Assembly: GCA_037447655.1 (NCBI GenBank)
Contig: JBBHKE010001989.1
Span: forward strand, 84,077 to 148,076
Reading direction: 5' to 3'
DNA length: 64,000 nucleotides
Source: Zygnema cylindricum
Taxonomy: Eukaryota > Streptophyta > Zygnematophyceae > Zygnematales > Zygnemataceae
In this document: positions 55,666 to 64,000 of the stretch, piece after piece
How the letters are laid out: the number at the start of each line of letters is the position of its first letter
Numbering within the stretch: position 1 is the stretch's first letter
Made by a program: the position numbers and the translations under genes
The notes under the pieces: generated by a model
What the model was told of the DNA's origin: nothing
The model's database searches: none
What the model saw: only the letters and a program-made list of their open reading frames with translations

Positions 55666-56930
55666 TGTTGTGATTTGAAAGCTTTAGTACTATGTAAATA
55701 GGTCAGTGAGAGAGGGATTGGTACTTAGAATATTTTTGAGCATTAACAATTCAGTACTAACCTCTAATAGTGTGACAATAACTCAAGTACAAAAGAGTGT
55801 ATTGTACTTCATACGACACGCGGCGTTAGCAAGCGCGGATCAAATGTATTAGTACGAAAACGATCCAGTACGGAATCCGATAGAGTGACACACGACAAAT
55901 AGTACGAATACAGGAATGAACGGCGGATACGTATCGAGTCGACGGACGCGATTCCAATTGGGACCGCATTGGAACAATGTAACTAGACGCGTGTCATCCA
56001 TCGCCAAGATAAATCTTACATCGTACCACGATCCGCAAAGTCCGGAACACTATTGCACGGAAGCTAATTCAATCGTTCGATTCCTGGTACATCAACGGCG
56101 GAGGAAATCTGACGGAACCACAGTTGACTAAGCAAGTCGCGTCGCTTTGCCCAACCGATTTGCTACTAGGTGATTTCAGTTTTGCACGTACAGCCTTATG
56201 GACGGATTTGCCAATTGCTGACAAAGCTAGTGGCACAATTTATGTACGGCCACTATTTGCATATATCTAGAACGACATTAGTTTGTATGTAGTGAATTAT
56301 CTTTTAGTGAAACAAGATTGAATTAGGATAAAGTTATAATTAGCTTTTTTGGATATACTTCCGCTACAGTAGACATAGCGTTGACGTATAGTGTCTTTAT
56401 TAGTGTACAGTACTTAGTTACACGTGTAGTCCTTAATTAGTGTAGGGATCAGTAGATGACTATGTGAGTTTTAATTGTAGGACTTAGTACATTTTTGTAT
56501 CACAGTTGAATTTATCAAAGTAATGGCATACTGATTTTCTACAACTTTGACCTGATGGTGTGATCACCTTGATTGATGTTTTTGTATGAAACTTTGTGGT
56601 TATATTTGATTACCTATAAAATATTTGTTTACGTAGTTTCATTCATTTTTGGAAATACAAAAGTATTTCGTGAGAAGTCTACTTGATTAGTTTGATTAGC
56701 TGTCAGCTATTTTTGGGAAACTCAGGATCTTGTATCTTTTGGATTCCTCGGTGGATTTGGTTGTAATTTTGGGAGGTTACATTGTTTAGTATATACTGTA
56801 TATATGTGGATTTTGAAAAAAAAATATTAATTGTACAGTAATCTGTGTTGTCTGAAATACGGTTGTTTTGGGGTACTCTGTGGGTGTTTTTCTGTGAGTA
56901 ATCCATGGCTGAAATAGGCTATGGACAACA
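55666..56930 (+). repeat. 5' LTR of element H
   Basis: Starts TGTTGTGATTTG and ends GGACAACA. The sequence from TTGTGATTTG onward is closely repeated from 63045. A TATA candidate CATATATC is near 56258. The gag ATG is at 56905, 26 bp before the end. Confidence 0.87.
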
Positions 56931-57530
56931 GGTTATGGGCACACGCCCATGGCTACCCATATTTTATGGATCTAGCTATCACTACTGGAAGTGTGTGCTC
57001 GAGAGTTACTTCGAGATGATGGAGCTAATGGATGTGGTGGATGGGACTTTGGCCGAAACTTCAAGTGGATGGGAAAAGAAGAACCGTGAGTGTCTAAGGG
57101 TTATCAAGATTTCCTTGATAGAGAAACTGGTAATGACATACCTTAAGTTGAAAAGTGCAGTTGAACTATGGAAATGTCTAGAATATAGGTATTCAGAGAC
57201 TTTTTTGTATTATTGGTTTAGTAACGCCACAAAACCTTTTGGATATAAGTATGTAGGCGGAAGCATGGTGGAATATTGTACTGGTATAAAAAGATTGTTT
57301 GTAGAAAATGCTTTGGCAAGAGAAGCTTTACACATGCACAACAAGTTTTCTTATTAATGAGAGGCTTAACTAGTGACTATAAAAATGCATCAAATAGACT
57401 CGTTCAAATTAATAAAAAGGATTTGAAGTTAAGCCAGGCAATCCGCATAGTGTTAGATGAATAAGGTAGTAAACAAATTTTTGAAAGGAATATGGAGATC
57501 TCTAAGTCACAGTTTCGAAAATTAGAGGTA
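56905..57530 (+). pseudogene. Element H gag, part 1
   Basis: Copia gag. It starts in the LTR and reads GYGQQVMGTRPWLPIFYGSS, then YWKCVLESYFEMMELMDV, LKSAVELWKCLEYRYS and KYVGGSMVEYCTGIKRLF. A shift near 57350 leads to LLMRGLTSDYKNASNRLVQI, and a stop follows at 57462. G interrupts at 57531. The knuckle follows on the far side of G. Confidence 0.82.
56931..56945 (+). promoter_or_regulatory. Primer-binding site of H, half-tRNA-iMet type
   Basis: GGTTATGGGCACACG; the first ten bases and the AC following match the A/C/D/E site. Confidence 0.65.
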
Positions 57531-58714
57531 TGAAACCCTGAGACCTCCATTGGCCCTGAGAGGACGCAGATCCAAAAGAAGCTAATCTAGATACTATTGA
57601 CTCCAAGTTGATATAAACCCAAATGACTGACCCCTTGACAATCAAAAACCCATTATAGCTTCACCCCTGTGAAATAAGACTTTTTGTGTGCATAGTTCCA
57701 CCACAGAATGCAAAGTTAGAATATGAGTTTTGGACACATTCACCCACTTTGACTTTCCCTTATAAATTCAGCCACCTTGGTAGACAAAAACTTTGACCGA
57801 CTACACCACTATGTAGCTTGGACTCCCTTGAGTCCGCAGCAAAAAGAATCACTGAAAATGGTCAAGTAAATTGATAGTTATGAATGGTGAAAGATGACCT
57901 TTTGTACCAAAGCTCTCTCGGAGAGAGGGTGCTACCTACTAAATTTTCTAAGTCCTATCTCTCTCTAAAACTCTATCTACTGTCGTTCGGCACCAATCAA
58001 ATCACTGTGTCGTACTGAATAGTACACGTGCTGGTTTACTTTCTGTACGGCCATCGTACGACATGGCCAAAATGTCAACACATGTCATATCCGGATTTGT
58101 TCTCGTAATCTTTGGAGTTGCCACGATCCAATGTCATTCTGCCACGTGTCATCCTATGTGGTGATGACCGCAAACTGCCGCGATTCTCTTCCGCGATCTC
58201 GGCATCCTTCCGGCCGTCCGATCAAAACTAGATTTCAATCGTAGCCGTCATAAACACTTGCGCGGTATTTGTTTCGCTATCGAAACAAAATGCGCGGTAT
58301 TTGTTTCTTCTCCGTACCGTTCTCCGTACTCTACATAACTCAATCTATGCATCATGAATGAAGTTTCAGTTGAATGAATTAGTCTATGTGTAAGTCTTTA
58401 TATAATTATTAAACGCTATATCATTTAACACTAGTCTTAGACTAAGTGGATAAAGCCAACGACTTGTTTTATAGACGGCAGGTACTCGGATCAAATCTTG
58501 GGTCTGTCCAAACCTTTTAGGTAACTCTATCAAGATTTGCCTTCCTGTCCTCTTTCGCCATCCTAGGCAGCCATGGATCTATTTGCTCCTCAAGTCTTCA
58601 GGGACAGCGACAAGTGTGGGGACTTGAGTGAAGAGTTAGAGGCAGGATGTCAGTGTCTCCTCTTTGCTTTTTATTTTAGAATCACTAGACCTAGAAAATA
58701 CTTGAATTTCAACT
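57531..58714 (-). repeat. 3' LTR of element G
   Basis: On the plus strand it starts TGAAACCCTG and ends near AATTTCAAC. The outer TG of the element-sense head appears mutated to AG. It resembles the B LTR U5 (AGATTAGCTTCTTTTGGATC). Confidence 0.82.
58432..58508 (+). other. tRNA-like module in G 3' LTR (antisense to element)
   Basis: A-box-like TTAGACTAAGTGG and B-box-like CGGATCAAATCTTG, plus strand. Confidence 0.55.
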
Positions 58715-58727
58715 CTCCCCTTATTTT

Positions 58728-60723
58728 CTAGCCTACTTTACTCTCATCAAAAACAGCATATACATATATATATATATATATATTATTTTCCTTTTTCTTT
58801 TTTCCTTCATGAAGCTTCAAGCGAATACCTTTATATTTAAGAAAGTGTATTAGATGACCAAAAATAATTTCATCTTGTCGATCATACATTTTATTTTGCA
58901 TGCCACTTTTCATAAACCAGAGCAAATATTTTATCCATCTCCTCCCCTTTTCATCCAACCAAAATCCACTTTCCCTTTTGCATTTCCAACAGTCAGCCCC
59001 ATCCCCAATTTGCAACACATACCCGGATGATAACCCTTTTACAAGCACATCTTCACAAGCGACATCACACCAAGTAGTGATGTCAAATCCACCCCCCGTC
59101 AAATATTCCCAAAAATTACTAGTCCTCACTAAGTTCCTCATAAAATCTACATCTTCCGAACTCATATTTTTATCCATGATAATAATCTCATTTTCTGAAT
59201 TTACCTCACTCACTCTCTCCCATGGAATTCTTTCCACTATCACATTCTATTTTTACTCCCAAAAAATATTTCTCCTCCCCTAAACCTATAATCGAATATT
59301 TCTCTTCTCCCCTATCCTTTTAAACCCCCTTTTGATTTAATTCCCCCCTTTCCTCGGAATCCGTTGAAGCCTCCCTTTCCGACCAGTTTTCGGTTTCCAA
59401 AATATCTATAAAATTATCCTCATTATTTTTTTTTTTTCCCTTTTCGATTCTGGATCCTAGATATGACTTTCTCACTTCTAAGTCAAACTTTCTACACTTT
59501 TTTACATCCTCGTCATGTCTAACTCCCTTAAGTACCTCCCTTCCCTTTACTTCCCTTATACCTCTAAAAGCACACTGTTATTTTCGTGGAATTTATATGC
59601 TTTTCTCTCTTTTCCATTCTACCGATGCGGAGAAGCTCCAAAATTTCTTCTTCCTCTTTCTCCTCTTCCCCTTCTCCCTCCTCATCCACATTCCAACTTC
59701 TAAGTTCTTCCAAACAAAGGCATTCCTCCATATAATGACCCGGTTCCCTACAAAAGAAGCAAACCCTTTTTTTCAAAGCTCGCGTTTCTTTTCCTCTCCC
59801 TCTATTTCTACCAAAGTTCCGATAAGGTTTACCTTTGTTTTTCTTCCTCTCGTCACGCTTCTGCTCGTCGCCGCCGTTTATCTCATCACGCTTCCGCCAA
59901 TCACCACTAGCTGTAAATGCATTCACCCTGTCACTTCCCCTACGAAGCTCCAAAGTGCTTTTCCTCAAAAGAATTATCCCCATAGTAAAGCTCCAAGTCC
60001 ATGAGGAGCCATCCATTGCCACACGACAAATGATGTTTTTACACTCATCTGGGAGTTTCATGAGTAGTGTATTAATCTTCTTCTCCTCAGATTCTACATA
60101 TCCCGCACTAGCAAGCTCACCATATAGTGCAGCAATATCATTGCAAAACTCTATCATGCTACCGCCTTTATAAACATATGCCTCTATTTCTTGTTTTACA
60201 AATTGCTGCCTCTGAATAGTCTCACTCTTATAAATCTGACTTAGTGTTTCCCAAATTTCCAAAGACTTGGTTAGATTCAAAAGAGTGATAGCTATGAACT
60301 TGGACACATTTTTAAGTATGAGATGTTTTGCTTTAGTGTTTTTATACTCTCAAATTTTATTATCATTTTCTTCATTTTTACTAATAACCCTTGTAAGTGG
60401 AGCTGTGGCGGAGAGCCTAGCTCCCCACACCATAGGTGTCCTTTTATCTTTCTCCCCATTTCCCCTTTCCATGGCAATAATTTTCCCTTCACCTTCCGTT
60501 GCATTTGAAATACGGTTGGTTTTCTGGGAAGACCCTAATAAATCTCTGTAGTGAGTTCCACCAAATCACGGTGGCAGACACCTCACTTGTTTGAAACGTT
60601 TCCCTACAAGTACTTTTTGAAAAGCAATCCCTCCATCGTAAACTCCCAATAATTGAAGTATGTTCCATCGAACATAGGCACCCTAGATGGTGGGCCTATA
60701 ACCTAAAACTCTGTGTGCTCCAT
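58728..60723 (-). pseudogene. Element G gag plus RT/RNase H relic
   Basis: The LTR-internal ATG (60723) is followed by a stop at the LTR end (TTTTAG). gag is then open at 59564-60307 (KSETIQRQQFVKQEIEAYV, KLPDECKNIICRV) with knuckle CFFCREPGHYMEEC. The relic frame 58728-59243 lines up with B's tail (MDKNMSSEDVDFMRNLV, SGYVLQIGDGADC, KSGMQNKMYD). Here ITTWCDVACED still resembles the RNase H motif ITTWSDASYGD, so G's relic is less eroded at this point than B's. The tail is Lys-rich and runs into an (AT)n repeat. Between 59244 and 59563 only broken coding sequence remains. Confidence 0.82.
60689..60703 (-). promoter_or_regulatory. Primer-binding site of G, half-tRNA-iMet type (one change)
   Basis: The minus strand reads GGTTATAGGCCCACC after the LTR; G-to-A at the seventh base. 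Confidence 0.68.
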
Positions 60724-61700
60724 TGTCCACAAAAATTGCATATCCAAAAGAAGCTAATCTAGATACTATTGACTCCAAGTTGATATAAACCCAAATGACT
60801 GACCCCTTGATAATCAAAAACCCATTATAGCTTCACCCCTGTGAAATAATACTTTTTGTGTGCTGAATTCCACCACAGAATGCAAAGTTAGAGTATGAGT
60901 TTTTGACACATTCACCCACTTTGACTTTCCCTTATAAATGCAGCCACCTTGGCAGACAAAAACTCTGACCGACTACACCGTTGTGTAGCGTGGACTCCCT
61001 TGAGTCCGCAGCAAAAAGAATCACTGAAAATGGTCAAGTAAATTGATAGTTATGAATGTTCAAAGATGACCTTTTGTACAGGAGCTCTCTCGGAGAGAGG
61101 GTGCTACCTACTAAATTTTCTAAGTCCTATCTCTCTCTAAAACTCTATCTACTAACGTACGGCACCAATCAAATTACTTTGTCGTATTTAAAACCATTAA
61201 AAGCGTTTCAGAAACCTCGTAATGGATTCATCGACAACATGGGCCCAAATGCCCATTACTCCGCATCTCCACCTTTTCTTAGATTATCTGGTTATTCGCG
61301 GTTTTATTGATTGTGTATTGATTGATCTGATGACCTGATCTAGGCATCCTGAGTTTATGATTAATTAGTCTACGTGTAAGTCTTTATATAATTATTAAAC
61401 CCTATATCACTTAACACTAGTCTTAGACTAAACGGATAAAGCTAACTGCTTGTTTGACAGACGGCAGGTACTCGGATCAAATATTGGGTCCGTCAAAACC
61501 TTTTAGGTAACTCTATCAAGATTTGCCTCCTTGTCCTCTTTGGACATCCTAGGCAACCATGGATCTAACTCCTCCTCAAGTCTTCAGTGACTGCGACAAG
61601 TGTGGGGACTTGAGTGAAGAGTTAGAGGCAGGCTGTCACTGTCTCCTCTTTGCTTTTTATTTTACAATCTCTAGACCTAGAAAATACTTGAATTTCAACA
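60704..61700 (-). repeat. 5' LTR of element G, with a replaced segment
   Basis: On the plus strand it ends AATTTCAACA. Bases about 61185-61360 do not match the 3' LTR, and a longer LTR stretch is missing there. The remainder matches well. Confidence 0.82.
61419..61495 (+). other. tRNA-like module in G 5' LTR (antisense to element)
   Basis: A-box-like TTAGACTAAACGG and B-box-like CGGATCAAATATTG, plus strand. Confidence 0.53.
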
Positions 61701-62883
61701 ACACTATGTCCGGAAATGGACCTAAAAATTATTTTTACTTTAATGATTTAGGACACACCTTCAGGTTATGTCCATCATATAAAAATGCATGTGATACAAA
61801 AAAATTCAGAAATGGATAGGACAACAACCGAGTTTGACCCTCAATAAGGAGGGAAACAAGTGCTTTTGTGAATGAGGGACAAGATTCGGTCGGTGACAAA
61901 AGTCTTACACCTTCCGTCGATGAATTCATTTAATTTCCGACTATCTATGTTTTTCGGAATATGGTGAATGAGGAAGGAAAGGGAAAATTTGTTGTCACCT
62001 AAAATAGAGTGGAGAAAGAGGTAACGGAAAGGAATTCGGTTAGTGTCAATGTTTCTAGTGACAAATTGGTAGTGACACAAAGAAAGGGGTTACTAAAATA
62101 GGAGGAGTTAAAGGAAGAAAAGGGCACTCGAAAGTGGAAGTGGAAGGAACTGAAAACAGTGTGGTCATCGAAGATAGTGTGGAGAAAGAAGAGAGTGAAA
62201 AAGACTCAGTGTTTGTGAGTCTTTCTTGTGATAAAATGGTGTGTGAAAATGACTTACAAGGGGATGAAACTCTTGAAGAAAGGGGAGTAAAAAGAAGTGA
62301 AGTACACTTAAAATTGGATGCACAATATTCTTTAGATATAGGAGATACTCAACCGACACAAACTGGAGAAAGGTCGAAAGAGATAAAGATAATTAAAGTG
62401 GGAGGAGAATGATGAAAGAAAATGGTGGATTAACAAAATGCGGAAACACAAACAAAATATAAATCGAGAATAGTATTGTTGAAGTGCAGAGGAATCAAAA
62501 TGAAACACTCTAAGATAATAACTCTTCAAGAGTGGTACAACTAAGCAAAAAGACCAAAAAATAGTAAATAAAATCACACTTTATAGGGGTTATGGGGAGG
62601 CAACCAATGGAAGAGGTACACAGTCTATGAGGAGACCAGAATGCAGTAAGAACACAAAAAGAAGATACAGATTAAGGAAGACCAGGTGGAGAAGAAACAT
62701 CTCCAAAGACGATCAAACAAAAGACAAGAAAAGCCATTTTTTCGGGGGAAAAACGAAGACTTCTATGGGAAAAACTTACATTTAAACGTGCCAAATATAG
62801 AGTCATTGATTAAGGATCTGAAAAGTATTAAATCTACAATTATAGAATGGCTTGGGCTTAAAACATCCAAAACTTAGGAGGAG
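61701..62883 (+). pseudogene. Element H, part 2: knuckle relic and unrecognised region
   Basis: It starts with a degenerate gag knuckle (YFYFNDLGHTFRLCPSYKNAC, matching the layout in I and F but with two Cys lost). Then follow about 1.1 kb of Glu/Lys/Ser-rich frames with stops (for example 62134-62412) in which I recognise no enzyme. It ends NIESLIKDLKSIKST and a stop at 62875. The purine-rich TTAGGAGGAG stretch directly before the LTR head is the likely polypurine tract. Confidence 0.6.
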
Positions 62884-64000
62884 TGTTGTTTTTGTAAAGT
62901 TTAAGATGTTTTGTAGTGGAAGTTGTGAGAGGGAATTTTCGAGCTTAGAATATTTTCTAAGTCCTTCCTTCAGTATGTACCAAAATTATAGTTGACTGTT
63001 ATGTAGACTGAGTAAAGTACTCAATCTAAAGCTTTAGAAGAGCGTTGTGATTTGAAAGCTTTAGTTCTCAGTAAATAGGTCAGTGAGAGAGGGATTGGTA
63101 CTTAGAATATTTTTGAGCATAAACACTTCAGTACTGACCTCTAATAGTGTGACAATAACTCAGGTACAAAAGAGTGTATTGTACTTCATGAACACGCGCC
63201 GTCAGAAAGCGCGGATCAAATGTATTCGTACGAAAATGATCCAGCACGGAATCCGATACAGTGACACACGACAAATAGTACGGATACAGGAATGAACGGC
63301 GGATACGAATCGAGTCGACGGATGAGATTCCAAATGGGACCACATTGGAACAATGTAAGTAGACGTGTGTCGTCCATCGCGAAGATAAATTTTACATCGT
63401 ACAGCGATCCGCAAAGTCCGGAACACTATTGTACAGATGCTAATTCAATCGTTCGATTCCGCATATATCAACGGCGGAGGAACTCTGACGAAACCACAGT
63501 TGACTAAGCAAGTAGCGTCGCTTTGCCCAACCGACTTGCTACCAGGTGATTTCAGTTTTGCACATACAGCCTTATAGACGGATTTGCCAATTGCTGACAA
63601 AGCGAGTGGAACAATTTATGTACGGCCACTATTTGTATATATCTAGAACGACATTAGTTTGTATGTAGTGAATTATCTTTTAGTGTAACAAGATTGAATT
63701 AAGATAAAAGTTATAATTAGGGCTTTGGACGTACTTCCGGTACAGTAGACGTACCGTTGACGTACAGTGTCTTTATTAGTATACAGTACTTAGTTACACG
63801 TGTAGTTCTTTAATTAGTGTAGGGATCAATAGATGACTATGTGAGTTTAAATTGTATGACTTAGTATATTTTTGTATCACAATTGAGTTTATCAAAGTAA
63901 TGGCATATTGTTTTTCTGCAACTTTGACTTGATGGTGTGATCACCTTGATTGATGTTTTTGTATGAAACTTTGTGGTTATATTTGATTAACTAGAAAATA
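62884..64000 (+). repeat. 3' LTR of element H, with a doubled head (continues past window)
   Basis: A first LTR-like head TGTTGTTTTTGTAAAG begins at 62884 after the polypurine stretch. A second, CGTTGTGATTTGAAAG at 63043, starts the close match to 55666 onward. The window ends inside this LTR. Confidence 0.8.

Larger units (their letters stand above)
57531..61700 (-). mobile_element. Element G, pol-less copia derivative, inserted in H
   Basis: Same architecture as element B on the opposite strand: LTRs, half-tRNA site, gag with CCHC knuckle, then an RT/RNase H relic, and no protease, integrase or RT core. It is the youngest layer of the stack by position. Flanking 5-mers do not match (AGGTA and ACACT), so the target-site duplication is lost or the element is recombinant. 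Confidence 0.87.
55666..64000 (+). mobile_element. Element H, pol-less copia derivative, split by G (right end outside window)
   Basis: A long 5' LTR (55666-56930) repeats from 63043 to the window end. The internal part (56931-57530 plus 61701 to about 62883) is only about 1.8 kb. It has gag, a degenerate knuckle and an unrecognised acidic region, with no protease, integrase, RT or RNase H that I can see. It is thus a second, unrelated non-autonomous element, inserted in F's RT and itself holding G. Confidence 0.8.

Noticed and set aside
61820-62880. A divergent protease or integrase in H
   Set aside because: I looked for DSG, HHCC, DDE and YVDD motifs in all forward frames and saw none.

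Overview
The window is pure repetitive nuclear DNA from a green-lineage genome. I found no host gene, no rRNA gene and no functional tRNA gene. Nearly everything from 1 to 37.8 kb and from 41.1 to 64 kb is LTR retrotransposon. A streptophyte (charophyte alga or early-diverging land plant) is my best guess: the Ty1/copia primer-binding sites match the anticodon arm of the plant-type initiator tRNA-Met as I remember it, and one Ty3/gypsy element has a domain combination I associate with that part of the tree. The species cannot be named from sequence alone.

Layout. 1-9353: a nearly intact copia element (A) sharing a chimeric LTR with a short, pol-less copia derivative (B). 9354-15348: a decayed Ty3/gypsy element (M) carrying a cytosine-5 DNA methyltransferase domain before the reverse transcriptase and a PHD finger after the integrase. 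15349-37765: one minus-strand gypsy element (L) broken into four pieces by three copia elements: C (15927-22389, minus), D (22758-29239, plus) and I (30004-36337, plus). 37766-40090: L's LTR plus unassigned sequence. 40091-41138: a 1-kb pyrimidine tract. 41141-64000: a nested stack of copia elements. K is interrupted by J, J by F, F by E (in its LTR) and by H (in its pol), and H by G.

How the parts relate. A, C, D and E are autonomous-type copia elements of one clade (gag, CCHC knuckle, protease, integrase, RT, RNase H in one frame). B and G are a matching non-autonomous family that keeps gag and a relic of RT/RNase H. F, I, J and H form a second clade, in which H has also lost pol. Both clades share two unusual features. 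The primer-binding site sits immediately (F: three bases) after the LTR and corresponds to the anticodon arm, not the 3' end, of initiator tRNA-Met (half-tRNA priming, as in Drosophila copia and yeast Ty5). The gag start codon lies inside the 5' LTR, so translation runs through the primer-binding site, which encodes a conserved V-M/T-G-P-P-like peptide. LTRs of the A/B/C/D/E/G clade also carry an antisense tRNA-like module with A-box and B-box matches.

All coding regions are broken (stops, frameshifts, nested insertions). A (two stops) and E (two stops, one early frameshift) are the least decayed. Perfect 5-bp target-site duplications were read for D (TTGAG) and E (TATAT), and a 4/5 match for C.
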